Assembly: GCA_949126835.1 (NCBI GenBank)
Contig: OX421497.1
Coordinates: 8,636,445-8,700,444, forward strand
Origin: Anisus vortex
Taxonomy: Eukaryota > Mollusca > Gastropoda > Planorbidae
Reading direction: 5' to 3'
Length of the DNA stretch: 64,000 bases
Part shown: positions 32,740 through 44,429 of the stretch, piece after piece
Numbering within the stretch: position 1 is the stretch's first letter
Layout of the letters: each line of letters begins with the position of its first letter
The notes under the pieces: generated by a model
What the model saw: the letters and a program-made list of their open reading frames with translations, nothing else
Database searches by the model: none
Told to the model about the DNA's origin: nothing
Made by a program: the position numbers and the translations under genes

Positions 32740-35668
32740 TTGCAGGTTTGACTATTCTATAAGGATGAAAGGACAGAATAATGCAGGCCTATGCAGGTTT
32801 CTTAATTCTACTAAGATGAAAAGACAGAATAATGTATGCAGGTTTGACTATTCTATAAGGATGAAAGGACAGAATAATGCAGGCCTATGCAGGTTTCTTA
32901 ATTCTACTAAGATGAAAAGACAGAATAATGTATGCAGGTTTGACTATTCTATAAGGATGAAAGGACAGAATAATGCAGGCCTATGCAGGTTTCTTAATTC
33001 TACTAAGATGAAAAGACAGAATAATGTATGCAGGTTTCTTTATTCTGCTAAGATGAAAGGACAGAATAATGTGTGCAGGTTTCTTTATTCTAAAAAGATG
33101 AAAGGACAGAATAATGTATGCAGGTTTCTTTATTCTACTAAGATGAAAAGACAGAATAATGTGTGCAGGTTTCTTAATTCTACTAAGATGAAAGGACAGA
33201 ATAATGTATGCAGGTTTCTTAATTCTACTAAGATGAAAAGACAGAATAATGTATGCAGGTTTCTTAATTCTACTAAGATGAAAAGACAGAATAATGTATG
33301 CAGGTTTCTTTATTCTAAAAAGATGAAAGGACAGAATAATGTGTGCAGGTTTCTTTATTCTACTAAGATGAAAGGACAGAATAATGTATGCAGGTTTCTT
33401 AATTCTACTAAGATGAAAGGACAGAATAATGTATGCAGGTTTCTTTATTCTACTAAGATGAAAAGATAGAATAATGTATGCAGGTTTCTTAATTCTACTA
33501 AGATGAAAGGACAGAATAATGTGTACAGGTTTCTATATTCTACTAAGATGAAAAGACAGAATAATGTATGCAGGTTTCTTAATTCTACTGAGATGAAAGG
33601 ACAGAATAATGTATGCAGGTTTCTTTATTCTAAAAAGATGAAAGGACAGAATAATGTGTGCAGGTTTCTTTATTCTACTAAGATGAAAAGACAGAATAAT
33701 GTATGCAGGTTTCTTTATTCTACTAAGATGAAAGGACAGAATAATGTATGCAGGTTTCTTTATTCTACTAAGATGAAAGGACAGAATAATGTATGCAGGT
33801 TTCTTTATTCTACTAAGATGAAAGGACAGAATAATGTGTGCAGGTTTCTTTATTCTAAAAAGATGAAAGGACAGAATAATGTATGCAGGTTTCTTTATTC
33901 TACTAAGATGAAAAGACAGAATAATGTGTGCAGGTTTCTTAATTCTACTAAGATGAAAGGACAGAATAATGTATGCAGGTTTCTTAATTCTACTAAGATG
34001 AAAAGACAGAATAATGTATGCAGGTTTCTTAATTCTACTAAGATGAAAGGACAGAATAATGTATGCAGGTTTCTTTATTCTAAAAAGATGAAAGGACAGA
34101 ATAATGTGTGCAGGTTTCTTTATTCTACTAAGATGAAAAGACAAAATAATGTATGCAGGTTTCTTTATTCTATTAAGATGAAAGGACAGAATAATGTATG
34201 CAGGTTTCTTTATTCTACTAAGATGAAAGGACAGAATAATGTATGCAGGTTTCTTTATTCTACTAAGATGAAAGGACAGAATAATGTGTGCAGGTTTCTT
34301 TATTCTAAAAAGATGAAAGGACAGAATAATGTATGCAGGTTTCTTTATTCTACTAAGATGAAAAGACAGAATAATGTGTGCAGGTTTCTTTATTCTAAAA
34401 AGATGAAAGGACAGAATAATGTATGCAGGTTTCTTTATTCTACTAAGATGAAAAGACAGAATAATGTGTGCAGGTTTCTTAATTCTACTAAGATGAAAGG
34501 ACAGAATAATGTATGCAGGTTTCTTAATTCTACTAAGATGAAAAGACAGAATAATGTATGCAGGTTTCTTAATTCTACTAAGATGAAAAGACAGAATAAT
34601 GTATGCAGGTTTCTTAATTCTACTAAGATGAAAAGACAGAATAATGTATGCAGGTTTCTTAATTCTACTAAGATGAAAAGACAGAATAATGTATGCAGGT
34701 TTCTTAATTCTACTAAGATGAAAAGACAGAATAATGTATGCAGGTTTCTTTATTCTAAAAAGATGAAAGGACAGAATAATGTGTGCAGGTTTCTTTATTC
34801 TACTAAGATGAAAGGACAGAATAATGTATGCAGGTTTCTTAATTCTACTAAGATGAAAGGACAGAATAATGTATGCAGGTTTCTTTATTCTACTAAGATG
34901 AAAAGACAGAATAATTTATGCAGGTTTCTTTATTCTACTAAGATGAAAGGACAGAATAATGTGTACAGGTTTCTATATTCTACTAAGATGAAAAGACAGA
35001 ATAATGTATGCAGGTTTCTTAATTCTACTGAGATGAAAGGACAGAATAATGTATGCAGGTTTCTTTATTCTAAAAAGATGAAAGGACAGAATAATGTGTG
35101 CAGGTTTCTTTATTCTACTAAGATGAAAAGACAGAATAATGTATGCAGGTTTCTTTATTCTACTAAGATGAAAGGACAGAATAATGTATGCAGGTTTCTT
35201 TATTCTACTAAGATGAAAGGACAGAATAATGTATGCAGGTTTCTTTATTTTACTAAGATGAAAGGACAGAATAATGTGTGCAGGTTTCTTTATTCTAAAA
35301 AGATGAAAGGACAGAATAATGTATGCAGGTTTCTTTATTCTACTAAGATGAAAAGACAGAATAATGTGTGCAGGTTTCTTAATTCTACTAAGATGAAAGG
35401 ACAGAATAATGTATGCAGATTTCTTTATTCTAAAAAGATGAAAGGACAGAATAATGTATGCAGGTTTCTTGATTCTACAAAGATGAAAGGACAGAAAATG
35501 TATGCAGGTTTCTTTATTCTAAAAAGACGAAAGGACAGAATAATGTATGCAGGTTTCTTTATTCTAAAAAATAATACTGTCAGTCTTAGATGAAGGGACA
35601 GAAGACTTTTTACAGCTTTGACAATGCTTTATTGATGAAGGCTCTGTATGCAGGTTTGACTATTCTAG
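32740..35668. repeat. 45-bp minisatellite, ~65 units, higher-order repeats
   Basis: The unit contains ATGAAAGGACAGAATAATG then TATGCAGGTTTCTTTATTCT. The first three repeats (about 32750-33010) are 96-bp dimers of a 51- and a 45-bp unit. A marked variant unit (GTGTACAGGTTTCTATATTC) recurs at 33521 and 34961, exactly 1,440 bp or 32 units apart, with the same variant order behind each. That is a recent large internal duplication. Since 45 is divisible by three, long open frames appear on both strands. Confidence 0.96.
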
Positions 35669-35744
35669 ATCCTTACTTTAAAATATTGTTCAGGTTTATC
35701 AATCTGAACATTGTCTGTGTTAAATTGTTACGTTCCTGCCCAGG

Positions 35745-35995
35745 GGGCACGGTGGTCGAACGGCAGCACGTTCGACTGGCGTACCGAAAGTCCTGGGATC
35801 GAATCCTGGTGAAGGCTAGGATTTGTTCTCGGGTCTAGAGGACTTCCCTAAACCTACCCAGATCTTTTGGGTACCTGACTTTAGTTGGGGTATAGTAACG
35901 GTCGCTTGGCCTTGTGCTGGCGACACAATCCTCCGCAGAAACTGGTGAACGCTGCTTTACTGGCCCTATGGGTTAATTGGGTCCGAATGGTTACT
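35745..35995 (+). repeat. SINE-1 full copy
   Basis: Head GGGCACGGTGGTCGAACGGC, box B-like GGGATCGAATCC at about 35796-35807, the body with 'ttagttggggtatagtaa', and the 3' end 'aactggtgaacgctgc'. It is near the edge of the 45-bp array. Confidence 0.85.
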
Positions 35996-36820
35996 TTTCT
36001 TTTGCGCACCTGCCTTGGAAGTTTGAGATCGACTCTAATCTCATCTGCCAGGTTTTTAGCTGTCTTTAAAAAACTTCACTGAATCATCACCGTTATTTCG
36101 GTCTTCACGAATTGCAACCAAGTGAGTTGCTTGATTGTTGATTGAGATAAAATACAAAAGCAAATCTAGTTGTACTGCCTGCAATTTATGTGTTTTTGAG
36201 GAGTGTTTTTCTATGAGTGTGAAACACAAAATAAAGACACCAGTGGGTGAAGCTCCAATAGGAATTGTTATGCAATTTTGTTATTAATTTTTTCTTGTTG
36301 TTGTTTTTCTTCGTTCATGTCGATTCTACCAAGTTCACCAGTTGTATTATGATTTCTGTAAAATTTGCACCACATATGTCAACAATAGTATTTTGTCTTA
36401 CTGAATATATATACTTTGCAATTCTAGGAGCAGAAAGCAAATGATTTGTAAGAATGTTATCACAAGAATCAACATGAAATTCAAGGAGATCGTCAGCACT
36501 GTAATTAGGCAGAGCTAGATTATGCATTCCACAGATAATTATAATACATGAAACTATTGGATACAATTTTCGGCCTATTCCCTCGATTCCTATCTGACGA
36601 ATTTATATGTTTATCAATTGGCAATGCTTTCCTGTTTCTCAAGAGTTATTAGGAGAGTGAAAATGTTAGTAATAGTATTTTGACAAACTGTTAACCCACG
36701 TATATTGACAAAATTCGGCAACATCGCCTCTACCCCCCCCCCCCCCAAATCCTCAATTTGCTCCCCCCTCTGGACTCCCATGATTCCATATAAACTCAGC
36801 ATGCCACCATGTAAACTGAC

Positions 36821-37957
36821 TTAAAATGTGTGTTTCCTTTTCAAGATGTTTTCACATTTAATCAATGTTAGGAATATCCCCCAAAGTTTTGTATTGGTTG
36901 CCATGTAAACAAAGAAATTGCTGGAGCACTGCAGTAAATTTATAAGTTCAGACATTTTAGCCACAAGGTATGTTATGCTGGGCAATCTGGCATCTATGGT
37001 CATAAGTTCAGATATCAAGGTGGTTATAATATGGGCCACCGCGAAAATGAAACAAGACACTAACAATGTCCTAGTTGTTCGTGGCGACTTATGAAGTTTC
37101 TCTTTGTTGTTCATTAGTTTACGTCTTCTTATCAATGTCAGTTTGATCTTGATGCCAATGATAATGCATCCAGCTGTGATATAGAATGTTGGCAGCAAGG
37201 AGACTAAAGTCTCCTGAACGTAAGCGATAAATATGTAAAGTAGGCTGTAGTTTTTGTTTAAAAGCTCTGTTGAAATAACACCGGCAGCGTACTTATCTTT
37301 TGAGACTTTAAAGTAATACAACCTTCGACAAAATAAAAGGAATATATAAAAAGGAAACCATGCAACGAAGGCGAAGAAGCAACTGACCAAAACTGACTTT
37401 CGTGTGACGATCTTTTTAAACGTTATTGGGAAAAACACAGCAAGAAATCTTTCTGTTGTTATTATCATGGGGATTATGGCGTTCACACAGTGGCCCCAGG
37501 CACCTACAAAGTAAAATATCTCCTTAGAAACATGAAGAAACATATTTAAGGAGGCATCGTATTCCCATGTGCAATAACCTGGTTTGAATTTGTCCGGTCC
37601 AAAATATTTCAATATATCGGCATAGCTCAAATCAATACATAAATTCATACTGTCAGCCAATACTAGAGCAAAGAGTAAAATGTTTGAAGTTTTGCCAAGG
37701 CCCGAGCGTTTCAGTATTGCCATACACATGACATTCAAGGCCTGGCCAAATACTGCTAAGGCTGGGTTCACAAAACATATCAATGTTTTAAAGATATTGA
37801 CAATCTGCTTATTCTCCTGAAAGTCAGATAAACAAATGAGAATATAATCGTATTTGGAATAGACAGTTTGTTTTATCTGACTTGTGGTTGTCAGATCGGA
37901 CAATGAATTACCAGTGACAAAAGAAGATTCTTCAACATGCCATGTTGTAGACGTCAT
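36821..37957 (-). CDS. Class A (rhodopsin-like) GPCR, orphan, right paralog
   Basis: 378-residue seven-pass receptor, the inverted paralog of 16701-17837. The same landmarks are intact: N-terminal sequon region SDLTTTS, TM2 LLFALVLAD, TM3 end TTERFLAVFFP, TM6 LLVSCFIFAVAHIITTLI and TM7 NLLQCSSNFFVYMATN. About 53 of 378 residues differ, concentrated in the N-terminus, TM1, the TM3-TM5 region and the loop before TM7, while the cytoplasmic ends of TM3, TM6 and TM7 are nearly unchanged. No stop or frameshift, so both copies look functional. An AG follows a T-rich tract immediately upstream (TTTCTAG at about 38023), as in the other copy, so a 5' exon is possible. The ATG at 37957 was used as start; the frame is open a further 63 bases. 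Confidence 0.88.
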   Translation of the reverse strand: MTSTTWHVEESSFVTGNSLSDLTTTSQIKQTVYSKYDYILICLSDFQENKQIVNIFKTLICFVNPALAVFGQALNVMCMAILKRSGLGKTSNILLFALVLADSMNLCIDLSYADILKYFGPDKFKPGYCTWEYDASLNMFLHVSKEIFYFVGAWGHCVNAIIPMIITTERFLAVFFPITFKKIVTRKSVLVSCFFAFVAWFPFYIFLLFCRRLYYFKVSKDKYAAGVISTELLNKNYSLLYIFIAYVQETLVSLLPTFYITAGCIIIGIKIKLTLIRRRKLMNNKEKLHKSPRTTRTLLVSCFIFAVAHIITTLISELMTIDARLPSITYLVAKMSELINLLQCSSNFFVYMATNTKLWGIFLTLIKCENILKRKHTF

Positions 37958-38699
37958 TGTATCAGATAGATGAAGTAGTGAAACACCAAATGTACACTGA
38001 GATACAACTAGCACAACCAACTCTAGAAATTTATTTTTTTAGGCTTTAAATATAACGTGTATACGAGTAAAACTTGATGTGTTCATTAAGTTGTTTTCAG
38101 AGCAATTTTTGAAAGATTTGCTTAAGTAAATCCTTATATTTGTGTATTCTTTTGTCCATTTTAACACTTAAATTCATTTTTTAGACACCAATGAAACAAA
38201 TTGGCACTGTTTACCTTTCGACTTTTTCTTTTCCAAAAAGTTTTGAAAAGTGTGTTGATATTTTGCTCTAAATGATTTTGAATTTGTTTAAATGCCAAAT
38301 AATGAAATTGAATGGCTGACGCAAGTTATCCTGGCATTTAAATCATAAAGGTCACAAGTTAAGGTAAAAATAAAACAAAATTGCCCTTATCGTGGGGGCA
38401 ACATTTAGTCCACTTTGTCGTTTGGGCTGTGTGTGTTTTTGAACAATCAATTACATTGGCTAAAAGAAATCATTCAAAGAGTGAATGTGAATATTTAAGT
38501 ATTGAACCGAAAATAGCATAAACACTAATTGCCTAGAAAATAAAACTATTGCATACAGACGAAACACGAAATTCTAAACGGTGCTGTTATGTCGTTTTAT
38601 ACCCTTAGGGAACAAACCATTCAAAATAAACACAGAAGAAAATTCAAAATGACATAATTCAAATGACGTAATTTTTTTCTAAGCTTTATTATTTTTATT

Positions 38700-38960
38700 T
38701 AAATTTAGCTACATTTAAAATTGCAAGTTTCAAGTTAGATTGGAAGACAAAATAAAGAACATGGGAGAAGCGTAAAAGAAATAGAACTGTTTCTTTTTTT
38801 CCCGATCGTCTGCCAATGAGTCATCGTGTCATTGTATTGAATTTTGACTGCTCACTTCTGTTGGAGCGACATTATAAAATGGATGTGTTTTTTTTTTAAT
38901 TCTTTCTAAATCTTTGTTTCAAACATGTTATTAGGCTGAGCATAAAAAGAACGTTATAAA
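38700..38960. other. Right-arm flank upstream of the GPCR, divergent from the left arm
   Basis: The equivalent left-arm position holds the unrelated 14928-15470 segment. No element ends seen. Confidence 0.35.
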
Positions 38961-39093
38961 ATTTTATTTTTTATTTTTAAAAAATCCTTTTACAAATAAA
39001 CTATGCAGTCTGTAGATTAAAACCTTAAATATTGAGGCTTGTAAACAATGCATGAAAGATATGCACAATTAAGTCTATACGTATTACTTAGAA

Positions 39094-39339
39094 ATGGGGC
39101 ATGGTAGCCGATCGGCGATCCAAGGGTCCTGGGTTCGAATCCTGGTGCAGGTTAGGATTTTTTCCCAGGATTTGAGGGTGTTCCTGAGTCTATCCAGCTC
39201 TGATGGGTACCTTACCTTAGTTGGGGTAAAGTAAAGGCGGGTGTGCACACAATCCCCTAGTATGCCGTGGCCACGGAAACTGGTGAACGCTGCTTAACCG
39301 GCTCTATGGATCAATTTGGTCCGACGGGATACTTTTACT
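39094..39339 (+). repeat. SINE-1 full copy with 12-bp TSD
   Basis: GGTTCGAATCC box B at about 39132-39142. Body and 3' end are complete. It is flanked by tattacttagaa at 39082-39093 and 39340-39351, a perfect 12-bp duplication. Confidence 0.92.
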
Positions 39340-39612
39340 TATTACTTAGAAGAAATCATACGTTTTGATAGACTGTTGATCTGAAATGTACAGAACATTA
39401 TAGAATTTCTTGGAATCCACGCTTCTTCCAAATCGATAGGACGTGGTGTGCCCGCCGAGGGTTTATCGACATGGTGATGTCTTTCTTTGAAGGTGTACCG
39501 ATTCTACAATTGTAGAGGTGGCCGTACAATGACTTTGTATGTCGTTACCTAGGATTCTTTAGAAAGTGATCCAATCCTAAAATGGTTTTCAGTGGACAGT
39601 TATATCCTATCT

Positions 39613-39816
39613 CAGGGGTTGGCAACATACGGCATGCGTGCCAAACTTGGCAAGCAGCGCGATTTGTAATGGCGCGCGGAATAGTCTTTAAATGGGTAAT
39701 TCAAGTCTCTTTTACAAGAAATTGAGTGCTAGAGCAGGATGACTAGGCTGTTGGCACGCAGAATTAAGTTGAAATCCTACTTAGGCACACTATTATCAAA
39801 AGGTTGCCGATCCCTG
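39613..39816. mobile_element. hAT MITE, 'CAGGGGTCGGCAAC' family, 204 bp
   Basis: It begins CAGGGGTTGGCAAC and ends GGTTGCCGATCCCTG, at the same position as 24029-24234. Confidence 0.82.
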
Positions 39817-40029
39817 TCTATCTGATGCCTCTATTCAAAACTGGCAAAGATTTGGGTTTATTTCTATGTCGTTTTGAACATGTATTTTTTGTCTTAACAG
39901 AATGTTTTTATCACTCCAGTGAATTTTTCACATTGTGTTTGATTCTTTAGAAAGTTTTCTCTATAAAAGTTATATTGAAAGAGCTAAGAGAATTTTTTTT
40001 AATGATTAATAGGTTATGGTACATACAAC

Positions 40030-40415
40030 CTACATCCTACATATCCCGTATTCTGTTGGACCGTTGGGGTGCCACAGATGACATGTACACCAACCCCCTC
40101 CATTCCTCCTTTCTCTCAGCCTTTCTCAATACGTCGCACAGTTTTATTCCTGTCCACTCCCCGGATGTTGTTCTCCCATCGTTTACGTTGTCTTCCTCTC
40201 TTTCTCCCTCCTCTGGTGGTGCCCTGCAGAATGGTTTTGGCAAGCCTGTTGGTTCTGGTTATGTGGCAATACCATTCTAGTTTCCTTTTCTTGACTGTGG
40301 CCAGCAGGTCTTCGTATTGTCTAATTTCCTGGAGTATTCTTTTTGGTAACTGCTTATTGAAGATGTGGTCTTTATAGCAGATACCGAGCAGGTTTCTGAA
40401 GCATCTCATCTCCAT
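40030..40415 (-). pseudogene. LINE ORF2 C-terminal fragment (RTE-like)
   Basis: MEMRCFRNLLGICYKDH then TVKKRKLEWYCHITR, TILQGTTRGGRKRGRQRKRW and a basic tail: the standard end of the RTE-type ORF2. It joins the endonuclease fragment directly, with RT motifs missing. Confidence 0.85.
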
Positions 40416-40963
40416 GGCGTTGTCTTAATGTTTATACTTGACAAAAAGCATGTTTTTATCACAATGTGGTCAATTGGGTTGTGATATTTCCCATTTTGGC
40501 TGAGCCATGTGGTTTTCCTTGAGGACATGTGTGGAACCAGTGTGTTGGCCAGCATGTGGTCGTTAATGCTGGCAAACTCCAAGGACCTTAGTCCTCGCTC
40601 ATTTGATTTCACATTGCAGTGTTGTCCACAAGTGCCTTTCCAGTTTGCATAAGCATCTTTTCCTAATTTGGCATTCCAGTCACCCTGAACAACGAGAATG
40701 TCCTTCTTGGGAGTTTGGCTTAGGATCACTTGGAGTTGAGTGTATAATTCCTCCATTTCTTCATCATCATAATGAGATGTTGGCGCATAAGCCTGTATGA
40801 TGGTTATGTTGAATGGGCTAGCTTTCAAAGGGATAGTGATAAGCCGGTTTGAAACTGACCGGCAGCTCATAATGCTGCAAATGTTATTTTTGTGGACAAG
40901 AAAGCCCACTCCCTGTTCATGTGTGTCCTCCCGTCCGCTAAAATATAGCATGTGGCCCTCTTC
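40406..40963 (-). pseudogene. LINE endonuclease domain fragment (RTE-like)
   Basis: Carries ITIIQAYAPTSHYDDEEMEE, then VVQGDWNAKLGKDAY (the GDWNA catalytic block of AP-like endonucleases), NERGLRSLEFAS, TTWLSQNGKYHNPIDHIVI (TW...IDHI block). The frame continues to 41035 only because flanking DNA is open; the true element ends at 40963. Products of this type are often mis-annotated as craniofacial development protein 2. Not a host gene. Confidence 0.88.
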
Positions 40964-41689
40964 GGTTATGGTACGCATGCACAAAATAAAAGAATATTTT
41001 TCACCCGGGGACAAACTATACAATGGGAGTCCCACCCTTCTCTCAGTTTACCCATATATTTCTAAATGTAACGTTGTAAGCCTCATGTCGGCGGCCCTTT
41101 TATTCAAAGATACATGCACCCACCTGCCCTCCCCCCTCCTCCAGTTACGCCTCTGAAAAGGTTGCCCAAGCCAGCTTTAAAAATCTAACTTAAGATATAA
41201 TTTAAAAAAAAAACACACTTAGGTCTAGTGCAAAATACCCAATCGGTGATAAAACTGGTTTACAATAGTTGCATTTGGTTTTAAAAGTAACTGGTGTTTA
41301 AGAAAAGTCCGGGTACATAACTTATTTTAAACAAAGGGGGGGGGGGGGGGTATATTACTTTTCGTTTTTCTTTGCAGAGATCTAAATATAACAAAGTAAA
41401 TGTTGTTTTTAGGCTTAGCTTGACACTTCTATAGGGAGCATGTACTGTGCATTTATAATGGATATAAGATAGACGCTTCCGAAGAAAGGGAGAGAGAGAC
41501 ATATAGAAAGCTGGGTATATCTATAGAGTGGGGGAAATATTCATGTTGTGGTGTCGATGTCCGGTGTGATTGAAGATGTCAGAAGATAAATCAAACACAA
41601 ATACGTCACTTGAAGGGGGAATATTTTCTTATAAATAATATCTGCTGTATGATATGTGTACCAGTGTAGTGGCTGATACAATAACAATT

Positions 41690-41800
41690 TCGGGGCTCTT
41701 CCGCGAACCATTTAAAACCGCTCTACATGTCAGGTCTGGCACGCGTGCCAGATTGCCAGGTCTGGCAAGTGTGCCGTGGGTTGCCGATCCCCGAGATAGA
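41690..41800. mobile_element. hAT MITE end fragment
   Basis: Contains GGGCTCTTCCGCG, GCACGCGTGCCAG and GGTTGCCGATCCCCG, the 3' part of the CAGGGGTCGGCAAC family. A shorter version of the same fragment is at 26115-26172 in copy 2. Confidence 0.55.
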
Positions 41801-41920
41801 CTTAAATATGTCCGCAGAGAAGAAGACAAAAAATTATATTTAGATTGGGTCACATTGTAAAGAAAATAAAAATTTAAGAAAATGGGTTAAGAGCTTGATG
41901 AGTCCGTCAGAAAAACTGTA

Positions 41921-42491
41921 TAGGGCGTTTGCAATCACGTGACAAAAAGCACGTGATTTGTGTTTACTTTCTGTAATGGTGTACAGGTAATAATGGCCGC
42001 TGTATTAATCAAGTTTCATATAGGCTCGAGCTTTTTTAAAATGATGTGTTGTGTTTTAAGTCTTATTAAGATTTAAGCTGTATTATGTGTGTTAAATAAA
42101 ATAGGCTATTTTATTATTATCGTAGACATAGATCATAGACGATGTGAGCCTATTAGTGACTTGACTAGATAGCCTATTCACCAACACTATAACTTGACAT
42201 CGTAGCCTAGCCTACGAAACATTAAAAGTGTAGGCCTATAAAGTGAAATTGAAAGTGTAAATAGGTCTAGCCGGCCCTAGCCTAATCACATTAATCAATT
42301 AATCTACAGTACTACTATTTACCTCCTTATTTTTGAGTAGGATAGCCAATATTCGGATGTGAATTTTGCATGATAAAGAACAACTTCATTTTTACCACGT
42401 TACATTTGTACCTCAAGTGGGTTTTTATATTGTTTATATTTACACAAATACGTCACTAAAAACCTAAGCCACGCCCACAGAGAACGCTCTA
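41921..42491. mobile_element. TA-flanked MITE (Tc1/mariner-like), 571 bp
   Basis: It begins TAGGGCGTTTGCAATCACGTGAC and ends GAACGCTCTA, with TA on each side (41919-41920, 42492-42493). The paralogous sequence at about 26300-26315 joins the same flanks without it. The inverse copy is 1808-2371. Confidence 0.85.
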
Positions 42492-42494
42492 TAG

Positions 42495-43430
42495 TTTCTC
42501 TGCATATATATTATTATCTGTGGGACTTTTGCTTACTTCAAGGACATTTTTTGAAAATGTTGTGTGCATAAATATAGTGTGTAGAAAAAAATGTGTGCAA
42601 ATGCGTGCGTGATGACGACGTTTCGGCGATGCTAATCAGCTTTAATCTCGAGAGCTGTCTGACATCATCTGCTGTAGTATTAGTAAGGAGGCCATATGTC
42701 TTGTCAACAAAAACCTTTTGCTGAGACTGACACCTGAAACACTGATCGAGTCTGGGAAGAAATGCTTTTTTCGAGTTTGTTCATTTGTAATGTGCACGTA
42801 TTTCTCCGGGATGTAGCCTACCCGTTGATGTAAAAAGTAATTTTGTTGTTTTTTTTTCTGAGAAATATAACGCACTCCTGGAGTAAGTTTTTAGCTCTAA
42901 AGTCGTTTCATTGACGATTGATTACAAGAGAAATTTTAAAAAAGGCGTTCCGTGTTTCATATGCGTGCCAGTGGTTGCCCACTGAGTGTCACATTTTAAG
43001 TTTATCATTATCACGATGCAACTCGCCCCCACGACCTCTTGAATACAGTTTTTCTGGAAACTAATCACAGAATTTCACTTTCACGTTGGGCGTAGGCCTG
43101 TGGTAGATGACGTCCCCCAACAATATTTTGTTACCCCTACATCCTAGTAAACCCCACAACCTAATCCCCAAAATCTAGAGGGTATTTTGGTATTTTTAGA
43201 CATATCCTGGTAGGCTATATTTGACCATGATCGAAATCCAGTTGTCTGGAGGGACTAAACTTGTGAACTGGTGATGGCAAGGCTCGAAAGGTCTCTCAAC
43301 ATCTCCTGCCTCCTCTAGGACCTTAAAGTCTACATCTTATAGAATATAGGGTCTACCCATTTGTTAAACAGAACAATGATCCTAAACGCTGGTTTTAAAA
43401 GCTTAGCAGATTGTATGGATTGGACGGATC
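42495..43430. other. Copy-3 intergenic DNA, no gene recognised
   Basis: Colinear with 26310-27425 apart from the SINE there. Short frames are not conserved between copies. Confidence 0.45.
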
Positions 43431-43640
43431 TTATCTTATATATTACAGACGCTCCTTCTATAAAGAAGATTATTGCGTCCTACGCTCATCCGTGGTCCGA
43501 GTCTTGTCTTGCATCTTTATTAATGTTTTAAATAATGTTAAGTTACTGGGTTTTTTTCAGGCAACCCATTTTATGCCCGAATGCTATTCGGGAAGAAAGA
43601 GTACTTATATGCATTTGTTCTCGCATAAGGGATATAATGG
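43431..43640 (-). mobile_element. LINE family B 3' end, private to copy 3
   Basis: TTATCTTATATATTACAGAC at the left is the reverse of the (GATAA)n tail, then the 3' UTR and the YKYSFFPS-type coding end. Flanked by GGATC on both sides. Copy 2 (about 27418) reads through without it. Confidence 0.8.
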
Positions 43641-44429
43641 TGGATCGTTTTGCCAATAGAGGCAGACACTATTTAGCATTGCTTAGAACAGTTTTCAAAG
43701 TCACAAAAAAAACGGATATTTTAAAGGCCCTCCAAAAAAAATGCGCATTTCTTAAAGAATGATTCGGTAATGACATTCTTATTGGACGCCATGCAATAAA
43801 GATCGAAATGTCATTTGAAAATGTCACGGGCTTTAGGGGCAGTTCTAGTAACCTTTTTAGGGCTACTCTCGAGCGTTGCGCCAAAGAAAATTTGACATTG
43901 GACCGTTCTCTGAAGAATTGGCTTAAAGATCCTGCGTGTTAAGAACAGAAGTTTATATTTACTATGTATGTCATAGTTTTAAAGAACAACGCACATATAA
44001 ATCAAAATGTACAAACACCCCTAAAAAAAAAATACAATTTTTATTTTATATAGGCTTCGTTCAGTTTATTTTTGCGCTCATACATAATAAGGTCAAGGCC
44101 AAAGACATTCAGCGTAAAAGGTAAAAGCAGTTGGACAACAATAGTACCACAAAAACAACAGAAAAACAACACTCATTAAAATGTCAATACATATAGACCA
44201 TAAATGCGCATACTAGAGAACGTAGTATAAACCCAGACAACTTAAAACAGTAGGCTAAACACCAAACAAATCAATATTTGCTTTACAACATAAGCATACT
44301 AATACAATTAGCCCATACAGAGTGTAATTTTTTTTTAAAATGATTATGTGACCTTGAACTCCTTGTGGAACAAAGGGTCTCGTGACTATGTAGGTCTTTG
44401 AAACCAGAGCCGGATTATAAGGCCCTTAG

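Larger units (their letters stand above)
40023..40963 (-). mobile_element. RTE/BovB-like LINE fragment, internally deleted, with 11-bp TSD
   Basis: Flanked by ggttatggtac at 40012-40022 and 40964-40974. The equivalent place at about 24431-24441 has this sequence once. Minus strand: the 5' part (40406-40963) is an apurinic endonuclease domain; the 3' part (40030-40415) is the reverse transcriptase C-terminus. The whole catalytic RT is missing between them. The perfect flanking TSD shows that the piece arrived as one insertion. Confidence 0.88.
30725..41420 (-). repeat. Right arm of the ~10-kb inverted segmental duplication
   Basis: Inverse counterpart of 12519-22345. Matched pieces include 30745-30990 with 22075-22330, 31380-31560 with 19280-19440, the 45-bp repeats, the GPCR gene, 38380-38680 with 15530-16280, and 38960-41420 with 12519-14830. 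Private insertions are SINEs at 35745 and 39094 and an RTE fragment at 40023-40963. Confidence 0.85.

Noticed and set aside
32765..35593. Long ORFs of 234, 696 and (minus) 203 codons
   Set aside because: They run entirely inside a 45-bp tandem repeat; the period is divisible by three, both strands are open, and the paralogous short array is not. Treated as minisatellite artefacts.
40406..41035. Host endonuclease-like gene (craniofacial development protein 2 type)
   Set aside because: The domain belongs to a truncated LINE bounded by an 11-bp TSD; the first codons come from flanking DNA.
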